From Colius striatus (taxonomy: Eukaryota; Chordata; Aves; Coliiformes; Coliidae), in the NCBI RefSeq assembly GCF_028858725.1, contig NC_084773.1:10530350-10594349 (forward strand): a DNA stretch of 64,000 nucleotides. The letters are read 5' to 3'. The translations under genes were made by a program, and so were the position numbers. Below are positions 12,401 through 31,700 of the stretch, in pieces. Each line of letters begins with the position of its first letter. Within the stretch, counting starts at the first letter, position 1. The notes beneath the pieces were generated by a model, which searched no databases, had not been told where the DNA came from, and saw only the letters and a program-made list of their open reading frames with translations.

Positions 12401-14214
12401 AACCTCAGCCCTGGCCCCGAGTCCAGGAAGCACAAATGAATACGGGTGAGCCCTGCTCGCTCCTCTTTACAGTGTGAGACACCCACCAGCGTGGCAGCAC
12501 AGGAAGGGACGGAACGCTCATTTGGGACAGATTTGACGCGCGTTTCGCTGCGCCGAGCTGCCTGGCTCCCAGTGCCTGTGATTTGCGGTGTAACATTGCC
12601 ACCAGGCGGGCAAACGCTCGCCCCGGCCCGCCGGCAGCAGCTTCGGGGGAGCTGTTTGAGGGGTTAGTGTTTCACAGAGCCAGCCCCCCCGAACGAGTAG
12701 GCATTGTCTGAACACCTGCAGATGCCCTGTCGAGCTGGGAGGCAGCCAGCAGAGCCGCTGGCCGCAGTTCAAACCCTGATCTTTTTAAGCAGAGAGCTGG
12801 CAGAGGGAGCTGCGGCCAGGGCAGGCCAGGGAAACCAGAGCTGCACAAATGTCATCGCTTTCCCTTCCCTGCTCTCTGCTTCTGAAAGCGCTCCTGGTGA
12901 TAACAGCCCGCGGCCGTCCCGTCTTGCTCACCCAGCGCATCAGGGAGCAGGCTGGCTGCTCCAGGCACTCACTGAGTGCTGCCACAGGACGCGTCCGTCC
13001 GCCCGTCCCACCGCGTTGGGGAGAAACGAGCAGCTTGTGAAGACCGGTGTGAGGCTTCCCAGAGCTGGGAGAAAAGGGAATGCTTGTTATTCCTTGCTGC
13101 AGGGGAGAACAATTAGGAAAAGCAGTTGCAAGGCCACTCAGCTTCCTCCTTTCCTGAGAGCTGGCAGAGTAAACTGTTTCACAAATGGCAGCCTGTTCAC
13201 TGCACAGGGACAGCGTTATTCCCAGGAGAAATCCAGGGAGCACAGCCATGAAACGTGTCAGAGAGCAACAACCTATATACTAGCAGTCAACAGGAATCTT
13301 CTCTTAAAAAAAAAAGATGCCAACAACAAACAAAACGTTTGAGGAATTAGGAAGAAGCACCCCTCCTTTGCCACCCAGTTAACTAGAATAAACCAGATGA
13401 CTTTTAAGGCTTCCTGAATAATGGTGATGGAGACTAAACCATTGGTGCTATGGCATAGAGTTTCACAAGAAACCTACAGAGGAGAAAAAAAGGCTCTGTG
13501 GAGCTTTGCACTTAAAATACCTCAGCAGGAGGATATGGGAATTGGCTGTTGGTGCTGCAGAGCACTTGTCACATCTGCAGTGACGTCAGTCACTTTGTGA
13601 CCATAGGTAATATTCCTCCAGCAACCACAGTTATTTTCAAGTTTCACAGGGGGAAAATAAAACAGCAGGGGAGAGATCAAGGTCCTGTTTAAAATTACTT
13701 CAAACACGACCAAAATCTTGGCCAAACTAGTACCAGTATTTAAAATAAATGTGCTTTTATGTACATTTCGATGCAGGAGGAAATCTTTTCCTCACTCCAA
13801 CTGAAGCTTAAAAGCTCAGATGGCAAAACACTACTGGGAATAGCATCAGCTTTGAGTGTTGTTGTTTCCATTAATATCCTGTTACTACTCTCACACCTGG
13901 CAGTGGGTTTCATGTGGAAATGCAGTTTTTCTGAAGCTGACACACTGTTACCTCACTCTCCCACTCTTGAGCAGTGCCTTTTGTGAAACTCTTCTAGAAC
14001 AGGAAAGCCCAGAGGAATGAGTTAAGGTTCTGTTATTTCAGCAACCTATTGTTGAGAGGAGACCTTGAAGTCAAGGCAATTTGTCATTATTTCACACTGA
14101 CACTCTACACAGCTGTTTTGAGGGATCACTTTCAGTCTTGCAGGCAGATAATGTTATTCTACAGCTGTTGGAGTTGTAACAGTATTGAAAGCACTACAAG
14201 CCAAAGCATTCGCT
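6460..14214. other. No gene recognised downstream of SEC61A1
   Basis: No exon could be identified on either strand. A mildly CpG-enriched patch lies around 12480-13060, and an A/T-rich, possibly conserved patch around 9540-9740. Human SEC61A1 is followed by RUVBL1 on the opposite strand; I did not recognise RUVBL1 exons here, although short exons could be missed by eye. Confidence 0.45.
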
Positions 14215-14226
14215 CCAAAGATGAAC

Positions 14227-14232
14227 TTTATT
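14227..14232 (-). other. Candidate distal polyadenylation signal of SEC61A1
   Basis: AATAAA on the minus strand about 2.1 kb after the stop codon. Use of this signal would give an mRNA of about the usual vertebrate SEC61A1 size. Confidence 0.4.
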
Positions 14233-15997
14233 TCATTATAAAGCAGATTGTTGAGGCATTGTTTCTTTTTGTGAACATCCACTGTACCATCAGCAGGTCC
14301 TGCCTTGAGGACATAGCTGCTTGATAAGAGACAAAGGTTCCACCACTAGACAACAGAAATACAGATGCATAGAACAAGTGCTGTTCAGACACAGAAGAGC
14401 CAACGGTCCAAAATGGAACCAGTTTAAACTGGTGATATGAGCAAAAAATACCAGTACAGCTCCAGCCCAGCCAGAGCTGCATGCCCAAAAGTGGAGTCCT
14501 TTTTATTTCACAACAAATTCTGTACTGGGCTTCTGGGAAAAAAAGAAAAACATCAACAACAGAAAAAACCTCCCCAAAGCAGAAGAATCCCACCACACCC
14601 CTTCCCTCTCCTTCTGAAGTCACTGATCAATAATCCCTTAGTTCACATCTAAACTGTGCTGTGGCACACAAGTATGAAAGACAGAAAAATTAATGAAGGT
14701 AGTGTGAAGCAGTAATGAAGGGCTGGTAGTCAGTATTTCACAGATGCTTTATCCCAGCACTTTGGTTCCTTTTCCAACCACGATTCTCACCCCAGAAGTT
14801 TCATTTTTATTGGGAGGTGCATCTGGTTCCAAATTTGCAGCGCTCTCATACATTTGGTATTTGAGCTCAGTGCATTAATAAGGGCTTCTGGATGTCATCT
14901 GTGCTCCTTGGGTAAGTGACAGAGTCCCATGGCTTCCAGCACGGACAGTAATTCATACACTGTCAGCCCAACATGCAAGACTGCACAGAAGGAATGCTGA
15001 TGCAGCATGGAGGAACATTCTGACAAGCTGACTCCTCCTCCTGGTTTCCACGTTGTCCAATACTGACTGAGGAAAAGTGTCTTTACCAGACTCACACATC
15101 AATATTTGCATTTGGTCCTAGGCACCTGGTTAGTATCAACAATCTAAATCAAAATGGAAAATTCAGTCTCATTCTGGTCCATTAAAGCCTTTCACTGTAA
15201 CTTCTCCAATTGGAAAGCATGATCTTCAAAAAAATTCCCAATACCTTCTGAAAAGGTACTTCCCTGTGCACCAGTCAAGGGGATCAGAGGCTGGAAAAGC
15301 TGCCTATACAAGCAACTCACAGGAGTTATCTCACCAGGGTCTCACATCTAGATCTACAGAAACACAGAAGTAACATACTTTTTTTTCCCCCATACTCTTT
15401 TGAGGTGATGAGACTCCAAATTCACTAGACATGAGGAGTCAGATAACATCCTGATTGCTACAAGACCAGAATTTATTCTCAATGAAACTAGCAAAGAGCA
15501 GGAGCAGATTTGCATCTAAGCAGTCATCCATTTCCTTCAGCTACCATCAGAACTAGAGGTACCACCACTAACAGCAATGAAAACTAATTCCAGATTTTAT
15601 AAAGCTTTCAAAGTTGCAACTCCAGGCACAGACTCTGGCAGAAACTCAAATTACCAAAGTTTCCTGCTTATGGAGGAGGGGTGGTGGGAAAGAACGCAGT
15701 CTGGTCTTACACAGCAACCTGACAACAGTCTCAAGCCAATATTCAACATGTGACAAGGTGCAGCACAGTCATTATGAGACCAAAAAAAAAAGAATTAGAG
15801 CATTTAGTAAAAAGAAACAACTGCCTTCCAAATCTGTCATACTGAAAAAACCCCCAAACACAAAAGGTTGTGCTTACAAACCGTCACTATACAACTTGAG
15901 CATCAGAGGGAGAGGTTTCTCACCACTGCTGCAAAGGAGCTGCAAAAACAAGTTCAGTGGAAAAAAAAATGCTTTCCAAACATTCATATAACAAATA

Positions 15998-16003
15998 TTT
16001 ATT
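15998..16003 (-). other. Candidate proximal polyadenylation signal of SEC61A1
   Basis: AATAAA on the minus strand about 335 nt after the stop codon, inside an A/T-rich stretch. It is the first canonical hexamer noted downstream of the stop. Confidence 0.45.
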
Positions 16004-16337
16004 AAAACCTGTAAAGGCTTCAGGTATACTGGATCTGAAAGGGGCTCAAACAAATTCTGAGAGTTGCTGACCGGGATCCAATTGAGAAATTCACTCTTTT
16101 AACAAATCATTAAAAAACAATTTCCTTAAAAAAATTTTTTGCACATTTTTCTCCCCCTCAATTTATAAAATGCAGAGTTTGCTAGAAAAGTCTGAACATA
16201 AGGGAATGAGCTTGGAAACATCATCATGTGTGTTCCTACAGAATGGTGTTATCAAGTTTGGGTTACTTCTTTTCACCTGACTGGCTATACTTTGAGAATG
16301 TTCCCCTCTTCTTTCCTGGGTCCATGAGAAGCTAAGT

Positions 16338-26050
<9,713 letters not shown>

Positions 26051-26105
26051 GGCGGCCGCCGGACGGGAGCGCAGAGCGGGGAGCGGCGGCGGCTGCCTCG
26101 GAGCG

Positions 26106-26113
26106 ACACGTCA
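26106..26113 (-). promoter_or_regulatory. Candidate UPR element (TGACGTGT)
   Basis: On the minus strand this reads TGACGTGT, matching the TGACGTG core recognised by XBP1/ATF6. SEC61A1 is a known unfolded-protein-response target in mammals, so such a site is plausible. The match is short and could fall in the 5' UTR. Confidence 0.35.
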
Positions 26114-26173
26114 GGGATCGAGCGCGGCCGCCCCTTTCCGCTTCCTGCCACGCGCCGCCGGCGCCGGCGCCAC

Positions 26174-26184
26174 TGCGCAGGCGC
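26174..26184 (+). promoter_or_regulatory. NRF1-type motif
   Basis: TGCGCAGGCGC matches the palindromic NRF1 element (TGCGCATGCGC) with one change. It lies between the start codon and the proximal ZNF143 motif. Confidence 0.55.
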
Positions 26185-26208
26185 TGTCCTCCGGCAGCGG
26201 CCAGGCGC

Positions 26209-26232
26209 CTACAATTCCCGCCATGCATCGCG
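26209..26232 (+). promoter_or_regulatory. ZNF143/THAP11-type (SBS) motif, proximal
   Basis: The block begins CTACAATTCCCGCCATGC and continues ATCGCG. It matches the well-known ACTACAATTCCCAGCATGC-type element bound by ZNF143 (Staf) in housekeeping promoters. It lies about 160 bases upstream of the start codon. The family match is clear; occupancy is inferred. Confidence 0.7.
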
Positions 26233-26283
26233 ACCACTGTCGGCCCACACCTTCCGAGGAGGGTGACGGCTTTCCTGATGCTT

Positions 26284-26314
26284 ATTGGCTCCCCCGCGGG
26301 TCCATGCAACCAAT
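26284..26314. promoter_or_regulatory. Pair of CCAAT boxes with an adjacent TGACGACGT element
   Basis: ATTGG (26284-26288) and CCAAT (26310-26314) are NF-Y-type sites on opposite strands. The second is followed at 26319-26327 by TGACGACGT. CCAAT plus nine bases followed by an ACG core resembles, but does not match, the ER-stress element CCAAT-N9-CCACG. Confidence 0.45.
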
Positions 26315-26335
26315 CGGATGACGACGTAGCGCGCG

Positions 26336-26354
26336 GCTTGCTGGGCATCGTAGT
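26336..26354 (-). promoter_or_regulatory. ZNF143/THAP11-type (SBS) motif, distal, inverted
   Basis: On the minus strand this reads ACTACGATGCCCAGCAAGC, another close match to the SBS element. It is in the opposite orientation to the copy at 26209-26232 and about 120 bases away. Confidence 0.6.
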
Positions 26355-26806
26355 CTCGGTCTGGCGGCCGCCATGTCAATGGGGTGTCGGACTGGCCCCA
26401 GGCACAGCAGTGCACAGGACGACGGCTGTTCCGAGTGATGCCGTAAAAGCCGGTCTAGGAACACTCTTTAAGATTATATTTTTGAGTTGTAGAAAGTAGG
26501 CACTCTTCATTGCAGCACCGAATGCACGGGGATAGTTCCTCCTATCATGCACACTGAAAAATGAAAGAACACTCCTTATATACATTACAGGGAGATGAAG
26601 CGATGACCTCATTTTGGGCTTCACTGAAACGGTTTTGATGTTGTTTGTCTACTCGGTCACACAATTTGTACCCCAAACGTAACTGTCTTGCTGCCATAAG
26701 ACTCCCTTCTTGGCCGCTGCTCTATCTGACTTTGCACGCCTCCAATTCACAAGTCCATCCCCCTTGGGCGTGCACTCTTACAAAGCGGGTCTTTGGGGGT
26801 CTTCAA

Positions 26807-26820
26807 GACCCTCTGGTGGT
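26807..26820 (-). promoter_or_regulatory. CTCF-like motif
   Basis: On the minus strand this reads ACCACCAGAGGGTC, a close match to the CTCF core CCACNAGGGGGC. It lies about 0.75 kb upstream of the SEC61A1 start codon. Confidence 0.45.
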
Positions 26821-26948
26821 CGTTGTCTTGATGCTCCTTCAGTCCTGAGTCTGCATATTATACGTTTATTTACGTAACTCATTTCTTCTTTTCCACAGTC
26901 AATAGTCCATTTTAGTTTGCGTCAGTCTGCATCTACATCTACAACCTG

Positions 26949-26999
26949 GATATCTCAAGATAGCTGATATCTGTACCCTAGATGTCTTAAGATAGCTGA
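26949..26999 (+). repeat. Short 32-bp-period direct repeat
   Basis: GATATCTCAAGATAGCTGA at 26949 recurs as GATGTCTTAAGATAGCTGA at 26981. Two imperfect copies only. Confidence 0.8.
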
Positions 27000-27126
27000 A
27001 GCTGGAGCAAGAACAAGTTAAGCCTATAAAATTATGGCAAGAACAAAACTTTATGCTTTAAGATCATACACATCATAAGAAACGTGTTTTAGCTACCATA
27101 ACATCAGTTTGGGAGATTTTGAATGA

Positions 27127-27141
27127 TACATACATACATAA
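27127..27141 (+). repeat. Short (ATAC)n-type microsatellite
   Basis: A short run of TACATACATACATA followed by AATAAATAAA-like sequence. Too short to be very polymorphic. Confidence 0.7.
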
Positions 27142-27792
27142 ATAAACACTTAAAATTTGTTTTCTGCTTTTATGTGTTACAGTGGAATGTTTGATGCCTT
27201 TCTCTACGTAAGAAACTCCCTGCACCCCTCACACAAAATGGCAGCTGGTCATGGCCATGATCAAGATGGGCTTCTAATAACATATGAAACATTGGTGCAA
27301 ATGTGAAACGTTGTGCCAGGTGTTAAACCAGTCATGGTGCATCAACATGTCGCTCTGTGAGCAGTGACATGTGCTCACATTGGCTTAATACTTATTTCTA
27401 GCTAGAAAAAATGGTTGATGAAAGCTAGCTTTCTTTGGGCCTCCCAGTGAAACCCTGTTTTGCCAACTGAAGTAGAAAAAAGCAGAGAGAGGAGCCAAAT
27501 CCAGCTCCTTTGTATAATCAGCTGTCACTGTGCAGAATAGAAGAGCAAAAGAAATTGAAAGATATTGGGGAATCATGATGTTAAAGCCGTGTGAGACACT
27601 CGGTTAAATTTTGGCCTGATGTGATGCCCTGACTTCAATAGTTTGTCTTGGGGAGCTGTTTTGGTAGCCAATTGCAGACTCAGTGACAAAAGCAAGTGAT
27701 GTGATACACTAGGGCTGATTTTTACACTGTGTTTGGGAAGCACCTACTACTGCAAGAGAACTCAGTGTGGTACCAGCTGGTATGGTGGAATG

Positions 27793-27815
27793 ATGATGAT
27801 GATGAGGAGGAGGAT
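27793..27815 (+). repeat. (GAT)n/(GAG)n short tandem repeat
   Basis: A run of ATGATGATGATGATGAGGAGGAGG-type trinucleotides in intergenic sequence, with no reading frame using it. Confidence 0.8.
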
Positions 27816-28545
27816 AGCTTGTAATTAATAAACTGCTCTTTAGGGAACTGCAACATCTGAGAAGCATACTTAGATTTTAAACAGCTTGTTCTTTTCATCT
27901 TTTGCTATTCTTCTTTGAACCAAATTTGTCCCTCTTATATAACCAAGCAAATCCTGCTTCAGAAATGATGTCATTTAGAAACATTAATATTGACTTACTG
28001 GCTCTGAAGTTTGTTAGCCAGCATGTTCCATCATTTCACACAGTGCAAATCTAATGCATTTACTGCAAAATTTTATATTTCAATCTACCTCCATTGTATT
28101 ATTACAAAGTTGACATACAGTTACTGCTTTTGAAATGGGGCTTTACTCTGCGGCAACTGTGACTACAGACACTGGATCCAGTTGTGCTGAATTGTACGTT
28201 GATGCAAACAACAAAGTTATATGATTGTTTCAATAGACAGAGGTAAAAGCAGAAAATAGGAGCAGAGAGTAGAAATGAAGAGAGAAGCATAGATTAATTT
28301 GTCACTGCCTCCAAATTGTTCCTTTTCGTTCTAGTGGCATTTCTCACAGCAACTGTCTCTGGTCTCTATTTGAAGAAATCTCTTTTTCCACATTTGTGGT
28401 ATGCTCACACTCTGTTCCCACACCAGAACATTTTACCAGTGTGTCAAACTTGCATGTTGCATTGAGTAAAGGCCTTGTTTTACCCAGGAGGATAAAGAAG
28501 ACAGTAGCTGTTTTTACACCAGGTCTCGTAGCATCTGTGGGCCGG

Positions 28546-28560
28546 CATCACTAGAGGGCA
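28546..28560 (+). promoter_or_regulatory. CTCF-like motif
   Basis: CATCACTAGAGGGCA on the plus strand matches the CTCF core. It is oriented away from the copy at 26807. Confidence 0.45.
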
Positions 28561-28771
28561 TTACGCATCTTTCAGTTTGCACACGCATATGTGAGCATAG
28601 ACACACACAAAACATTACCTTACAAAACGGGGCTAGTTAGTATTTGTAGTATTGGCTTGCAAGGGGAGCCCTGTGATAGCAACAACCCTTGGTGCACTGG
28701 GTCTGTTTAACAGCAGTACCCGTGTGGTCTGTGGTTTCTGGCGTGCAAGCTCTGCCCGCAGTAGTGTGTCT

Positions 28772-28787
28772 GGCCACAAGGTGGAAG
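28772..28787 (+). promoter_or_regulatory. CTCF-like motif (weaker)
   Basis: GGCCACAAGGTGGAAG resembles the CTCF core CCACNAGGTGGCAG with one mismatch near the end. It is in the same orientation as the motif at 28546. Confidence 0.35.
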
Positions 28788-31700
28788 AGCTGCTTTACTT
28801 ATGATGCCGTCTCAGCTCGCATGAAATGTATCCAACCGTGCAGGCAAGTTTTATTACCGTCGTTATTTAATCGTTGTAGTTCGATGCCCAAGGGTCCCAT
28901 TCAGGACCAGAAATCCTTGTGCTAAGTGTGATATAGCTGCAGTCTGCAGTCCTGCAAGGAGCTCCCTGCAGGTAGATCCCAGTGCTCCACGCAGGTCAGT
29001 GGTACTTAAGGAGATTGCTATGATCGCTTCCTCTGCATAGTACATCTCTACTGTTAAGAGGTCCCTTCACTTCAGCAAGGCTCCCCAAAGAGGTCAGTGT
29101 GTGGGGGAGCCTTGTGCAATCATGGCTGGATGTAGCAGCTGTATCTTCAGTGTTCTGACAAAGAGTGCTAGGGAGCAACCACAAGGGTGACATATTTTAC
29201 CTTCCCTTTGCTTGCCACCCCCATGCTACCTCTCAAGCTATTTGACAGCTTGTCAGGTGGCCTTACCAATTTATCTACCCAGATAGGTATGTATGAAACA
29301 ATTCAGGTCAGAACTGGAAGCTTATGATCTGAATGGCAGGTGAGCATGGACATAAGGATGACCTTCAGGGAACCCTGAGTAGGCAATACTTCTAAAACAT
29401 TGTTTACTATGCTGCTAACCTAAAAGAGACTTAACTCCTCTCTCCATCAAGGCCAACAGCCCAACTCCATTGATTTCAAAAGAGCTGGAGTTTCCCTTGC
29501 AGTTTGTACTCAGGAGATAATCTCCCAGCTTGCCTGAGAAACCTGAAGTGTGCTAAAAGGCAGTCAGGACTCTTCTGTGGTAGATGTTGAGAGCCATATT
29601 TCTAGTTGATGAATTATGGAATAATTTTTTTTTCACATGGATTTGAATTTTACTTTATTACAGGGCAACAAAAGGTACAGGGCAATGGGAGATGCTGTGT
29701 GAAAAAGTCTGTCTAATGGAAACAAAGAAATGAATGAATTCTATTTTTTTTCTAGCCAATCAAAGCTTTGATTCCTTAATAGAAGAGGCTTTTAAAAATG
29801 TAAATTCCTTCTAGCCTAGCTCATTTCCTGTTGAAGAAATGCATTCTAAAAATGAAACCTGCAAATTCTGTAAAGGATGAAATTTCTCTTTCCTAAGTCC
29901 AGATGGGTAAGAAATGCAACATTTTGTTCCATCCTGGAGATCACAGGATAGATAGATCACAGTGTTTCATAACTGTGGGTATTTGCAAAAAAGGACAAAT
30001 TTAGATATCTAAAATGAGATACCTAAACCACTGATTAAGTAGAACTGTCGTACATACATCAAAAAAAGTAAACTTAGCTTCCCCATCAGTCCAATACTGC
30101 AGTGCACAAAAGAATTTCCAACATCGCTATCAGGACATGAGAGGTTAACTCAATGTCGTTGTACTGCTTTGCATGAAATGTTTTGAAATCCTGAACTCCG
30201 GTTATGACTCACATCCCTATTTCTCCAATTTGTTCACCCAAGCACTCCTAGAACATCACTCTATTCCATGCATTTATGGCAACATTTAATAAGGTATCTA
30301 AAATACTTTACACTACTGTAACTTCAATCAGCCATGCTTTTAGCTGGCAGTGTTACAGTAGTGTTCCCAATATCTAGGGTCCTGACTTCTGCCTCTGATA
30401 AAACAGATCTTCTATATAACACACACTTGTGTAACACAAAAGAGACAGTGACTAAACCTTGATCTTGTCAAAGAAAAATAACAAAACCTCAATAGGAGCA
30501 GCATTTCATCCCATATCTTCAAATGAAGCCTCAATATTTCAAGAAACAAACAGTAACATGTTGCTTTGCAATGGTAACAATGCTGGTGATTCAGAAAGAG
30601 CTCTGTAATAAAAGCTACCTTCTGTTTGCTAAAATGTGCCATGAGGGGGCCAAATTAGGGTAAAATTATGCAGAGCAGCAAATAAGGCCCGGCAGATACT
30701 TGCCACTGTCAGTGCATGCAATTATGGGCATTTGGAACATATGCGAAAGGAATGAAGAGGTTTTACATCCTTCCCTGAGGGATGCAGTGTTGGCTATTCC
30801 TGGCCACATTGATCATGGCTTGCTCTGAACTCATAGCCTGCAAATTGAACCAGCTCATGGTGAACCAACAGGTGAATATTTCAGCAAGACTGAAAGGTCA
30901 GGAGCTAATACAAGGTTAAAGCCTCTTTTTAACATCTAAGTGCTTCCCACATTTTCTCTTCCTGCTTTTTTTTAAGGTTTTTGAAGTCTCCAACATATTA
31001 TTTTATGTAACCCCCTCACCCCTCCACTCTGCCCCAAAAGGTGATTTTTCATGGTTATTTTATTTTTCACTTGTTTTACTTGGACTTATCTGACTGAATT
31101 CTGTAAAGCAAAATTACAATAGCACTAACCCAAACTTGTTCATATTTCTAGGGATTAAGAACTGTCTTTTGCTTATATCACCTGTTTTTTATCCACCAAA
31201 CTATTCACCTTGAACTACTGTTTAGAGAAAAACAAGTCACAAACAACAGTGTTTGGAACATTAAGGAAAAAAAAGTGCTTGTCTTGAAAATACTGATGCC
31301 AATTTCTGCTGAGTGCCCACAGTCTAGTGACCAGATACACATAGTTCTGATAATGGACTGATTTACATAAAAATCACTGCCAGCTTGATTGTAATGGTCA
31401 CCACATAGAAGCTGGCCAGGACTAGAAATCATCACTATTAATCTTCTGAGAGAGCCTTTACATCTTTGTAGAGGCAGCTTTTGGCACAGAACCTTAACTT
31501 CATCTAGAATTTTATGAGGCATTAGTAAAAATACCTTTCACACTAAAAACACATTGGACCTATATTTGAGGATGGAAAAGTACAAATCAGAAGAGGCTGT
31601 CTGGTGTTTAAGTCATCAAATCTTAAATGAAGCTGGATCCCTTTAGTCCAGATGGAATGTACAGTAATCTGACAGTACTCAAAAAATATGGACATTATAC

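Larger units (their letters stand above)
14215..16337 (-). other. SEC61A1: SEC61A1 3' UTR (inferred extent)
   Basis: After the TAA stop the minus strand carries no recognisable coding sequence. An A/T-rich tract suited to a 3' UTR runs down to an AATAAA at 14232-14227. A length of about 2.1 kb is similar to the long 3' UTR of mammalian SEC61A1 mRNA. The left boundary is an inference, and the gene could end near 15980 if the proximal signal is used. Confidence 0.5.

Noticed and set aside
12704-13342. 212-codon plus-strand open frame in a mildly G+C-rich patch
   Set aside because: Low-complexity, no domain and no splice or promoter context. A 154-codon frame lies on the opposite strand, so both are best explained by composition.
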